DNA of 64,000 nucleotides from Apostichopus japonicus (taxonomy: Eukaryota > Echinodermata > Holothuroidea > Aspidochirotida > Stichopodidae), in NCBI RefSeq assembly GCF_037975245.1, contig NC_092578.1:19381321-19445320 (forward strand). Reading direction: 5' to 3'. Both the position numbers and the translations under genes were made by a program. Below, in pieces: positions 50,696 to 61,660 of this stretch. How positions within the stretch are numbered: position 1 is the stretch's first letter; every line of letters starts with the position of its first letter. The notes under the pieces are model-generated. The model saw only the letters and a program-made list of their open reading frames with translations. It made no database searches and had not been told where the DNA came from.

Positions 50696-53600
50696 TCAAA
50701 CACCCATGGAAACTTGAATGAACTGCAACAAAAAAACAACATTAAAACAAAATGAGGTATGAGTGATGACAATAAATGGATGTTGAAAGGAGGCTTTCAT
50801 CTGCTACCATTATTTTGATCGTAAGAATAAATCCTTCTTATTCATGATCAAGGAGATACAAACCCAGCTATCATCACTGGATTATTTGATCCTGTGATCA
50901 AGGAGATACAAACCCAGCTATCATCACTGGATTATTTGATCCTGTGATCAAGGAGATACAAACCCAGCTATCATCACTGGATTATTTGATCCTGTGATCA
51001 AGGAGATACAAACCCAGCTATAATAACTGTATTATTTGATCCTGTGATCCTGGAGATACAAACCTAACTATCATCACTGGGTTATTTGATCCTGTGATCA
51101 AGGAGATACAAACCTAACTATCATCACTGGATTACTTGATCCTGTGATCCTGTGATCAAGGAGATATAAACCCCAGCTATCATCACTGGATTATTTGATC
51201 CTGTGATCCATGCAACGCCCACAAGAAGTGTGAAATGCCATAAACCATTCTTAACATCAACCTAGGCTGATGTATGCAGCAGATTTATTGACCATCTATT
51301 CAGTTTTGTCTCTTTTTGTTCTTTAAGAAGTCTTCTCCTGCATTTGAAGACAATCCTTAAAACTTAACCGAGAGAAAGTATTGAGAGATTGAGGTTTCAC
51401 AAAAGTCAGAACGGTTGATCTATTTGTTTGGGTTTGAAAGTCAGACCAGGTGAGGTCAAAACTACTGAGCATCCCTTAAGAGAGGAATACATCCATGCCC
51501 GCAAAAAACTCCTTCTCCCCTCTCCCCCTCCCTCCAACCTACCTGTGTCAGGTAATGAATGGTCATGAAATTCAATGAATATTTATATGGAATGTGATTA
51601 CATTAGTACACAAACATATGAATGTTTGAGCATGCTATTTGCTACATGAAATTAAGATATTTGAGATTGTACATGCTGACAAGATTTCACTGAGCAATGC
51701 CCGTTATGAAATGGACTACAAGATGATATTATTATTATGCTGTGTTTATAATTGGTCAGATTCTTCTGGTAAATTTCCCACAGTCAACACAAACAAACAA
51801 TCCTGGTAATTTTTAAGTTCCTAATTCCTCTGGATGACTAAACGTAAGGGACGATCACGTGTGACGTATTTTGTGCTTCATCATCTTTTGTCTGGAAGCA
51901 GTTTCTCTGTATCTCTTAATATTTCTGATTAATGAAGATATGTCCAAGGACCATTGTGAATGATGATGATCATCATAATAATAATAATCATAAGCAGTTA
52001 TTTTTACGACGCTTAGGCGGTCACAAATGTGGGAGAAACCCGCAAGGGCTTATGGATTACAACTTACACATCAGATGGCTTCCAATTCAACAGTTTAACT
52101 CATATTTGGAATCTTTTCAATTTTAGAAAGTCATATCTGATGGGAAACCATATATTGCTCTTGGATGAAAAACCCACCTTACTATAACCCGGCCGGGAAT
52201 TGAACCCCCGAACCTCCCGATTGCCAAGCCTCATTGCTTGAAATGCCACGGCCTTTATCCACTCGGCCACAGCACCTAACACTGTTATCTATCTTTCTGT
52301 GTTTTGGTCCATCTTTAAATTGTCATACTATCATTATAATACTTAGATCTATGAAAGTTGTCTACACTGCTAACCTCTCTTAGAATTTAAGAAGATAGTA
52401 TACAAATAATGAATGGTTATGAGTGCAATAGTGCAAATATTTCATGAGTTGAAAGATGGAATGTTCCATTCAACTCGGCTGCGCCTCGTTGAATGGAACA
52501 AATTACATCTTTCAACGAATGAAATATTTGCACTATTGCACGAATGGAAACCATTCATTATTTGTTTTATACAACACCTTCAAATTTGGATATAACTGGA
52601 TTTAAAATGCACTCATGCAACAGATTGTTTTGAACAGACAGGTTTCTCTGCTCTCTTACCATTGAAAAAAGTGCTATCAAAAAAGTATAACACATGGTTC
52701 TATTTCATAGAGTGCAATAGAGCGGATTTTGCATGCAATCGATGAGCAATTGACCAATCAAATGGCCGGAATATAATTAGGTGTTGTATAATGATAAATA
52801 CTCACATCATCATACTGAAAGAGTGCTGAGCCATTCTGCTGAGCATCCCTTCGTCTGAACTGATCTGTGAATCATAATAATAACAATAACCATGATGAAA
52901 ACAGCAACAATAAATAATAATAACCACCACAACCACATTAACAATGATTATTTGAACCAAAATAATGAAATATTGTTAGTTGTATCAGTGATATTTTAAA
53001 CACCCATTATAAAGTTACTTTAGGGGGATTTGCCTTACATCTCTGATAACAAACTGTGATTATCATACAACTGACCTATATTGGGTTAAAGCCTAAAGGT
53101 TATATCTCTTATTGTAAGTCTATCTGTGACACGTTTCCAAAACCATTTGAAAGAAGTTGATTCCCTACAACTCTACGGAACAAAAACACTGTCAGCTAAC
53201 CTTATCAGAATAAAAGAATTTGGACTTCAAAGAATTTTGAACACTTGTAAAAGATAACATTGATTGTCCTTTAAACTTCCTTTTGAAGTTTAATACAGTA
53301 ATTACTCTTCTCTATTTGTCTTGTACCTCTCCTTCCCAAATCTTAACCCATAACCTTTCACGGCAGAATTGTAAAATCTCTGACAAACCTGTCAGTGCCC
53401 TGAGTCGGACACAGAGGGCCACAAAGGCGTCGAAGGTGACCTTTCCATTAACTGAGTATCTACGAATCAGACAACCATATGCTTGTGGAGATAGGTTATA
53501 ACCTGATGAAGAAAAGGACACAACAACTGACTCCACACAATCTACACAGTTAATGGTTGCATTGAAAGGACACAACGACCGACTCCACACAATCTACACA

Positions 53601-56600
53601 GTTAATGGTTGCATTGAAAGGACACAACGACTGACTCCACATAGTAAATGGTTGCATTGAAAGGACACAACAACTGACTCCACACAATCTACACAGTTAA
53701 TGGTTGCATTGAAAGTTAAGCTAAAGGTATGTTATAATAATAATATAAACTTCTTATAAAGGGCTTTCCATGAAATCTCGGTGATGCCAATATCTGATCT
53801 TCACTATGTTGGTGAACTTTGCACATTTTTGGGAAGTTCCTGCGGTGTTCATCCGTAGCTTATTTGAAAAGAATTTGTCCTTTAACCATTTCACAAATAT
53901 TACTATGTAAGATAGTCCATTAGATAAAACAGGTGCAGGCCTAAGCTTATTTTGGCTGGTGAGAGAGTAATATATCCAAAGCATCATGGTGAAGTTTGCA
54001 TTCAATTTCTATGTATTGTTTTGGTATGACAACATCTGAAGTTGGCACGCTTTGCATCAAAAGTGAACTTGAAGCAAACAGGTGTAATGTCATAGATACA
54101 CACTGACCATTTTTTTCCCCCTGTTTTTCTTTAAAAAAATCTTGGAAATTGTGATGCATTAACGTAAACATATGTACAGCATGATATCTTTTTTTGGGGG
54201 CTTGCCCGATCAAATGAATGCAAATCTAGTCTACGAACCAAAGCTGGTTAAGGCTTGCTGAAGTTCACTTGGTTCGACTGTTCCAGACCTATCACGATCA
54301 AAATTCATAAAGGTTTGCTTCCACTGGTTCAGTGCTGTCCAGAGTTCTTTAAATTCGTTGAACCCCATCTGACCTGAATAATCTCTCTAAATATGTCAAC
54401 AACGTTAAAGGAAACATGAGGCATGGATTGAAATTGAGTGAATGGGCTTGGAGTAAAGCCAGCATATCAAAGGATAACTTAGCTATCCCCTTACACTTAA
54501 ATTCAGATATGCCTGCTGTAAATCGACAGAGCCATTGGCAAAGAAAAAATAACCTTGCAAAGACAAAAAAGAAATTATCTACCCTTCCCCTCCCTATCCT
54601 CCCTCCCTCCATCCAAAGCAGGTTGATATACATGGAGAGATGTGATTGAGGTTTTGATACTGATCTGTTACAACAGGATGAGGGGAACAGAGGGTTTTGT
54701 GGATCAATCACATAAGAAAAGGCAAAAAAAATACCCCCCAAAAAACTGATCATACTGCAAATCCCTTCAACTAGGTTGAATGAAACATACACTATGTCAG
54801 CTCGATGGTTACTGTACTAACCGAGCGACATGTTTTGTTCGAACATTCAAAGCAATGAGGGAACAGTAATAATGTTGTAATGCATCAAACTCATCACCAG
54901 AATGCAAAAATGCATTGTGGTTTCGATGATGTAACATGAGCAGGTTTCTTCATAAATCTGACGTAATGTATAGTGAGGGTGTACAATGGTTTCACGATTT
55001 GACCTCTGATGACCCCAAATGACATTTGACCTCCAACAAAAAACAATAGGCTTCTTTAACTCAATGTGGTACTTCTACACAGAAAATATGAGGTCGGCCC
55101 AAGCTTCCAGTATTGAGATATCGTGATTACAAGGTATTCACAATTTGACCCCTGGTGACCACAAATGACCTTTGCCCTCCACCAAAAAACAAATGGCTTC
55201 TTTTACAGAATGTGGTACTTCCACACACGAAATATAAAGTTGGTCTGCCCTATCCTTCTTGAGATATCGAGTTTACAAGCTGGGCGTCACAAACGCACGC
55301 ACACATACATGCACACATACGCCATCATGAATGCAAAGGTTACAATTATCATCGACACCAAAAATAGGGAAACCAGACAAAACAATGGATCAAACGGCTA
55401 AAAGAAAACGAAACCTTTGACTTGCCTCGGTGAAGAGACATCACGACGTGACTGTTTTTGTACGATTGTAACAAGTTCCTTAACTTTGAAGGAGGGAGGG
55501 GTCACACTTTGAAACTTCCTCCACTTTATGACCTTTACAGCGTGGTACTGCAAGCACTGAAGTTGACAGTTGATTCCATTGAATGTTAAATATCAAATAC
55601 TAAAAAATTACATTTCTTCTTTAGAAATACAAATATGGACGAGTGTATCAAGGCTGCACTTATCATATGTTTCGTGGCCAACTTTCTTTGAAATTTTCCT
55701 CTTTACTCTCAATAATAAATTACAAAATTTGAGTTTCATAATTTATCACTTTTCTTTTTCTGTGAGATGAAACTCTCCAACCCCATAGTGGAAGCGAAAC
55801 AACTGAGGGAAGACTGGAAAGTGAGGAAATAGTTGTACATCAACAAAGTAGAATTTGTTTTTCTTTTTCGAAATCAGCTTTTTAATCTTTAAGTAAAGGA
55901 TACATCCAGCATGTTGATCATCACAACACAGGTATCTCGACTAAAAGCTGCACAAAGACAAGAAAAGGAAAAAGAAAGAAAGAAACTGTAAGAAAAGTAA
56001 TTTAACAAATATCAATGGTCTCTTCTCTTTTTTTAAAAAAGTTCCCTTCTTTTCAGGATTTGACTGTCAATTACAAACAGATGATATTTTCAATGAGCAG
56101 AACAGGTTTATTCCAAGCTAAGCATCAACAAACTGTCCCAATCTGATCACCTCAGGAATTGTTGAAAGTCCATATGAGTATTCCATTATAGACAGAACTA
56201 CTTACGAACTTCCCAAATGTTTGTACCTCGGACACCCTTTTGATACAAGAATAACATTTATTCAAAGAGCAAATCAAAATATTACAATGTTCGCTCTTCA
56301 TCGTTCCAAATAATGTTATGGTATTTCAGAATGGTATGGTATAAAAAAAATCAAAACGCTGATTTAATACAGAAAGAACAAAAGGTAAAGACTTTTTTGG
56401 TTTAAATCTTACGTTGATAGGTTCCAGCAATGCCAGATGAAGTTAAACATCTTTGAAGCTCGTCTGCGTCAATTTGTCCATCCTGATGAGAAACATTTGA
56501 TATTTGTCAATGAATTAGGTGTCATAACAAAATTGTCTTAGTCTGCCCAAACTACTTGATCAATTAAAGCAGTGGTTCCCAACCTGGGGTTCAAGTATCC

Positions 56601-59600
56601 ACGCTTGCAAGGTGTGGGGGAGGGGGAGGGGGAGGAGGAGGAGTGGAAAGGAAGGTATTAGATCAATTTGTTGGGGATCATACATAGTTCACTGCTGCTG
56701 CTGACAGAACATTTATTGTGGAAACTGAAGGTAGATTCATTGCTTAAGGCCTGTGTGAAGCATTTTCCAATTGTGACTGGTTTTCGAAGATAGGACATAA
56801 GAGGTTATAGGAGAGGGACGAGAGGACACTTTGGCTAGTGGTTGCAATACGGTCGGAAACCATTTCTTGCAAGCATTTAATGACAACCTTAAAGCTTGTC
56901 ATACTCTCCATTTTGCTTACTGAACATGTGATCCAGACCTATGTTCTCTTCATAGAATCAACAGATAACAAATCCTGTCCCCAATTTGTATAAGCTGTAG
57001 TTACATTTGTATAAATGCTCTGGGTTAGGTCTAGGCTTCATATTTCATTTTGCAAAGCAGTAGAGTTTAAAAATTTAATATTAAATCTTGAATCAAGATG
57101 CTAAGTTACTAACCAATAATTTTGTCCTTAAAATTGGCCGAGTTAGTGGGAGACAATATTGGCCTAAACAGGGCCGTTACCCTGAAGCAAACCTAGACTA
57201 CAAAATTACAATGCAGTATTGATAGAAACCAGTTACGATATGAACTTGCCTATATTACATACATATCAAATTTTCAGTATGAGTAACAAGTAAAGAAACA
57301 AATTTCCTAAATGTTAATATTATGACTTCACATTGTTTAAATAAAATTCACAATGTAAATGCTTACCTGACCAGCTACTGCTTGAAAGTAACCAACTAAG
57401 GGATCCTGCTACAGAAAAAAAAAACAAAAAAAAAACTTGTAAGTGAAAAGACATTGCAACTACTTGTATTTTTCTACTAATTTTATTAAATGCACTCACA
57501 CAAAGCAAATAGAATTTAACGATGATTTATTCAACCAACTATTATGGCAGTATGTACCTATGGAGGAATGGCACCTGATCCCACACAAACCATGCTCAAT
57601 AATTTTGCTCTTTCTTTTTGCATTGAGAGTGTTTGAATAAACTTTGCATTCATACTGCAATAATTTCTTAGTTGCAAACCTACCTAATGAAAAAAACCAA
57701 TATTGCATAAATTATATTAATTTACTATATATACTGTAATGGGAATGGAGTTGGAACAAACTGGGGTGAACTGACTAGTCCCATCAATGAATAAATGAGG
57801 AAATTCCATTTTAAGAACAAAATTACACATGAAAGGGGGAATGTTGGCTTAAAACAGGAGATGAAAAAGATTTTGAGCTTGGAAACTGTACACCTATTGG
57901 ACAAGGGGTCTGGTCTTCTGCCATTCTGGTATATCCCAAGTTTCCAACACTACCATAGTATATTGGATAACCAGGCTGCGAATTTTTTTATCCCAAACAG
58001 GTTTGCAATTGCGTGGTTTTCCGCCAATCAGATTGCTCGTGACGTCAATATCAATAATGGGCATCGCTTCGAGTTACACACTGACACTTAATTAAGTCTA
58101 GTAACGGGGTTTCCATCAAACGCCCTAACTGTACTTTTAATGCTTGAATCACATGTTGACCTTACTTATGATACATACACTACATTCTATTGGGTTCGTG
58201 TTTACATTATTCAAGATTTGTGAGCCGTTCTTAACTTCTACTACAATCGGAATTCGTTTCGTGGAATGGGTAGGCCTACACTAAAATCAATCGAGTCTTG
58301 AATGAATATACGCAAACAGTTTAGTGTACAGTATGATATTTTCTGTCACTGCACTGTGTACACAGTTATAATACATATAGGCCACCAGCGCATGTGTGAT
58401 GTACCATGTACGAACATTTCACTGTGCGATGTTATAGATTAATGCCTGCACAGAAAACTTCGATCAAAGTGGATGATCATACCATACTAGTGTGCTCAAT
58501 ATGTCTAAACCAATTCCAAACACATCTACACATATTAAAGAAAAACTTCAGGTAATTTTGAACGCGCATATCTTGGTTGCAATGAATGGATGCAGACACT
58601 TTGGTTACCTGGAATTGAAGGTTTCTATCGTGATGACGTAACTTTTCCGACCAATCACGAGCGCCTATTTACACGCAATTGCAAACCTGTTTGGGAAAAA
58701 AAATTCGCTACCAGGCTATAGACTTAACAGGCTGCAACATGTATTGACTACAACTGCACGTCTTGTAACGAAAACTTATAAACATGAGCACATTACCCCT
58801 GCCATGATTTAGCTCGACTGGCTCCCGATTTATGCGTAAACCACAAACTACTTCTGATTGTGTTCAAATGTCTGCATAACAAGGGCCTAAAGTATCTCTC
58901 TTATTTGTTTCAATATCTGCTGATATCCACACGATCACTCCGTTCTAATTATAATTCATCACAGAAGTTTACTTATATGGCTCAAAATGTTCTCATATAA
59001 TGCTCCTTACTTGTGGAACTCACTTCCAGAACATGTGAAAATGTGCAAGACTGTGAATGGTTTCAAATCAGTTCTCAAGACATATCTTTTTACTAAAACG
59101 TACTGTATATGTTGTAACTATTGTTAAGCGCCACAAGAATTATTTCATAGTTTGTTTGGCGCATATAAATATGATATTTCGATATTATTATTATTACCTA
59201 AGATACTCAAATTTAATACCCTGGTTGAAAAGCACAGAATTTTTCTACAAGCATTTTCTGTAGACCTAGAAAATATGTTTTTTTTACATGGATTTCCGTC
59301 TGGCAGACAATTCATATCCTTTATTGATATACATTAGAGTATTGCCCTACTGTACAATAAATTTACTGCAGTATACATGTGTACATTAAATGATGTGCAG
59401 CTCTGTATGTTTAGTAACTTCATTACCTCGGTGATAATACATGCTTTCATGATCAGTTTGACAGTTGGTCTGCTGCTGTATCTTTGTTATAGCTTACAGC
59501 ATTAATTTTATTGCACATTATACCAAATATAATGCTAGTGTGCCTGGATGCCATTGTGTCAGTTGGGTGCAATATGTCTTTGCACTGAGTGCTCTAGTAT

Positions 59601-60673
59601 GACTATGAGAAATTTAAAACACCTTTACATTACGGATTGGAGACAAACCTTTGCGATGTTTTAAAGTGAAAATTCTTGTTAGTAACGCAAGTAGTACTAC
59701 AACTTCATCATAATGTTTGTTTATGTGTTGGTCCATCAGGCCTACTCTGGTTGAATTTGTGTCCTAGACTAGAGGCTAGAAAGTAGAAGTAGGATGGTGA
59801 CTTCGAAGTTCGGCCACTTAAGACTTAAAACACCCCAAAACTAAATCTTCTGGTATAAATCATTTGAAAATATACTTCATATGGTGGGAGAATTTTGTTA
59901 TAGTACGATACACGGCCAAACTTTCTTTCCTGCAAACTGTTTTCACGTTGTTTTCCAAGAAGATTCTTCGTGATTGTGGAACTGGTATTTCTTGCTAGAG
60001 TATTGCGAAGTTCGGACACGCAACCCACAGTGTGGCGCTGGTAAAAATTGGTGGCGCTGTTGCTCTTTCAGTAATTATAACAGACTTCATAGATCTTCGT
60101 CATTTTATTGACAAATATGTAAGTAATTTCTTGCACACGGGTCATTTTGGAGAGAAAATAACTGTAGCTTCGTACTTTTTGGTGAAATTTGGCTCTTCCT
60201 GTAGGTTTTCATGGTGAAAATCGTGTATTTCTTAGGGTGCCCGAACTTTGCAGTATGGCGAACTTCGCAATACTGACTATACTAAGTTGAAGTAGGCTAA
60301 ATCAATGCACAGTTTATGAATGAGACATGAAACCTACCTTAGCCATGGCCATGACTAGCCAATTTCCAACCCCATGAGTCTGACTGTGAGGCACTGTCTC
60401 GGCAGTAATGTTAGGGCTAGACCATGGTAAGGCTATTTTTCATCAAGGCCGCTCCAACAAATACAAGTTAGGCCTAGGCTAGGCACATAGGCTATAGCGT
60501 AGCGTGGGTATGACCTACTGTACAGTATTTGTTTGTTAGTCTAACTTCAATTTTAGGTACAGTAGTCAGACTAACAGTTAATTACAGTTACTTAGTCTCT
60601 ATGAACTCTTTATGCTTACCACTGGAGGTTGACCAGGATATCCTCCTGGTGCACCGTAACCTGGGTATGCCAT
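50696..60673 (-). CDS. SRI: Sorcin/grancalcin-type penta-EF-hand calcium-binding protein
   Basis: Sorcin and grancalcin are calcium sensors that move to membranes on calcium binding; sorcin modulates ryanodine receptors. Coding exons in transcript order: 60620-60673, 57367-57408, 56413-56482, 55904-55947, 54239-54386, 53389-53502, 52806-52864 and 50696-50722 (TGA). They total 558 bases, 185 residues (human sorcin 198). The start [18 protein letters not shown] is the Gly/Pro-rich tail of this family. EF1 is [16 protein letters not shown]2 [13 protein letters not shown] and EF3 [15 protein letters not shown]4 ([13 protein letters not shown]) and EF5 ([10 protein letters not shown]) are the non-canonical dimer-forming hands. 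QDPLVGYF and [14 protein letters not shown] match sorcin more closely than grancalcin. The donor after 54239 is a poor GTTCGT. The acceptor at 57408 could lie three bases on, giving or dropping one Gln. An alternative first exon is listed separately. Confidence 0.9.
50846..51210. repeat. 50-bp minisatellite in last intron of the sorcin-like gene
   Basis: Seven copies of a 50-base unit beginning GATCAAGGAGATACAAACCC and ending TTATTTGATCCTGT. The first four are nearly identical. They lie about 125 bases from the last coding exon. Confidence 0.9.
52125..52280 (-). repeat. tRNA-derived SINE head (Leu/Ser-type), minus strand
   Basis: On the minus strand, A box TGGCCGAGTGG (52259-52269) and B box GGTTCAATTCC (52196-52206) sit at the spacing of a long-variable-arm tRNA, with GGATAAAGGC after the A box. 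The acceptor ends do not pair and there is an unrelated tail (about 52125-52190), so it is a SINE or tRNA pseudogene. Confidence 0.6.
52402..52565. repeat. Long near-perfect palindrome (foldback element)
   Basis: Outer arms ACAAATAATGAATGGTT (52402-52418) and its complement (52549-52565) are perfect. Inner arms with GCAATAGTGCAAATATTTCAT and GAAAGATG continue to a GC-rich centre near CTCGGCTGCGCCTCG. The whole 164 bases can fold into one hairpin with few mismatches. Confidence 0.85.
52567..52791. mobile_element. Small inverted-repeat element abutting the foldback
   Basis: Perfect 13-base inverted repeats TTATACAACACCT (52567-52579) and AGGTGTTGTATAA (52779-52791) bound a 225-base AT-rich interior without coding capacity. 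The right end stops 14 bases before the exon at 52806, next to that exon's donor. It may form one composite with the palindrome at 52402-52565. Confidence 0.55.
53513..53716. repeat. ~52-bp tandem repeat in intron of the sorcin-like gene
   Basis: Four copies, one shortened, of a unit with AAAGGACACAAC-ACTGACTCCACACAATCTACACAGTTAATGG. It starts 10 bases beyond the exon at 53389-53502, so it occupies the polypyrimidine and branch-point side of that intron. Confidence 0.85.
54984..55280. repeat. Two tandem ~150-bp units of a dispersed repeat
   Basis: The units begin near 54988 and 55138. Each contains CA-ATTTGACC-CTG-TGACC, CAAATGAC-TTTGACCTCCA/GCCCTCCA, ATGGCTTCTTT, TGTGGTACTTC and GAGATATCG. 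An ACGCACACATACATGCACAC run follows the second. The motif resembles repeats widespread in marine invertebrates. No coding function was recognised. Confidence 0.6.
56571..56650. mobile_element. Possible hAT-type terminus
   Basis: CAGTGGTTCCCAACCTGGGG is a typical hAT terminal sequence seen in many animals, here followed by a G-rich run. No matching right terminus was found, so it is probably a truncated copy. Confidence 0.3.
57978..58709. mobile_element. Non-autonomous DNA transposon (~732 bp) with TIRs and 8-bp target duplication
   Basis: Both ends carry inverted copies of about 37 bases with the core CCCAAACAGGTTTGCAATTGCG, starting GCGAATTTTTTT at the left. Identical ACCAGGCT direct repeats flank them (57970-57977 and 58710-58717). 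Farther in, CCAATCA and GTGACGT also recur inverted. No transposase was recognised. The 8-base duplication suggests a hAT-like or similar superfamily, though the ends are not the usual CAGGG. Confidence 0.75.
58724..59196 (+). mobile_element. Degraded LINE 3' end (non-LTR reverse transcriptase C-terminus)
   Basis: Conceptual translation gives AACAGG-frame residues [16 protein letters not shown] and HITPAMI, then LDWLPIYA. After several stops and frame changes it gives [20 protein letters not shown] and [10 protein letters not shown]. This is the standard C-terminal signature of CR1/Jockey-like LINE reverse transcriptases in invertebrates. It ends in an ATTATTATTATTA tail near 59182-59196. The copy is 5'-truncated and decayed, and borders directly on the element at 57978-58717. 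Confidence 0.75.
59999..60274. mobile_element. Small element with 16-bp perfect inverted repeats
   Basis: AGTATTGCGAAGTTCG (59999-60014) and CGAACTTCGCAATACT (60259-60274) are perfect inverse complements 276 bases end to end. Inside the right end, CCCGAACTTTGCAGTATGG is a second partial copy, and GAAGTTCGGCCAC near 59802 outside the left end is related. No target duplication was clear. Confidence 0.6.
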
Positions 60674-61561
60674 CTGATATTAGAGGGAAAATCTCTGCCG
60701 AAGATAAGTTTAGACTGGACTTTTCCTCGAACAAGGGCGACTGACTGTATTAATAACACTAAACAGAACAGCAAGCTTAGGCACGCATGTCCTAATGTTA
60801 GGTATGTATTACTTCCGTAATCGATTTGTTGCCAGCGCCCACTATTTTAACGGTGAACTAGTGAATAATGTCTGGGTGTCCGATGAGGAAATATTTTACA
60901 AGATATTTTGGTCCGGGAGGGGTGTAGTCGAGTGGTCATTGAATCCGACTCCCATGTATATGGGGGGGGGGTCTGTGTGGCCTCCCTCATAATAAAATAT
61001 ACAACGAGCTACAACGAGCTTCATGTCGAAGATTAAAACATGGCGGCCTATACTGAAATATATCATGGACTGATCTCTGCATTTAACTTGGCCGGTGACG
61101 TACAACGAATTCAAATGAATTTCTTTTTACCAAAAGTCATCCTTTTAATCAGCGGTCCGCAAACTGTTTCAGGCCACGACCAGGGAGCTTCCAATTCCAC
61201 GAGGACTGTGCCACGCCCACCGGACCTTCAAAGGGTCGATGTTTACATGCACGGGAAGCTACTTAATTGGAACATGGGCTCGATGTTCAAGTTGTCTGTG
61301 ATGATACTGGTTGTTGATAAGTTTTGGAAATAAGTTATAATTTATAAAATCAAGTGATAAAATTCTGTTTTGTGATGATATTTCTTACTGATAAAAACAA
61401 CAGCTTAAAGGCCGTAAAAAAATCCCCGGCAATTTAAAAACCGTGGAAAGTACATCATTGAACTTTAATCAAAACGACCCACCGAAAACTTTCCGCGACC
61501 CACATTTTGTTCGCGCCCCATTTTCGGGCCGTCGCTTTTATTAAGGACATGCGTTACTCAC

Positions 61562-61660
61562 CGTCCCGTCAGCATCGTCCCCAGCGGTGTAACCTGGAAT
61601 TGCCTGACCAAAGACGCTAACACAATGTGTTAGCAAGATGTAAACTAACAGAACAATCAT
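61562..61660 (-). CDS. Possible alternative first exon with signal peptide, upstream of the sorcin-like gene
   Basis: On the minus strand an ATG (61658-61660) opens 33 codons ending at a consensus donor GTGAGT (61556-61561). The peptide starts MIVLLVYILLTHCVSVFG, a good signal peptide, and continues with QAIPGYTAGDD and ADGT. The exon ends in phase 0. Both the exon at 60620-60673 (preceded by ATATCAG directly before its ATG) and the exon at 57367-57408 would accept it in frame. It could be an alternative promoter giving a secretory form, or exon 1 of a different gene whose other exons I do not recognise. No transcript evidence is available. Confidence 0.4.

Noticed and set aside
50846-51210. 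CRISPR array
   Set aside because: Units are contiguous 50-bp tandem copies without unique spacers, in a eukaryotic intron.
52190-52276. Functional tRNA-Leu or tRNA-Ser gene on the minus strand
   Set aside because: The acceptor arms do not pair and a non-tRNA tail follows, so a SINE head is more likely.
61040-61333. Open frame of 97 codons starting AACATGGCGGCC (YY1-like start context)
   Set aside because: No recognisable domain. The second half runs into sequence resembling dispersed repeat text (GGTCCGCAAACTGTTTCAGG). It could be a first exon, but no good donor and no following exon were found.
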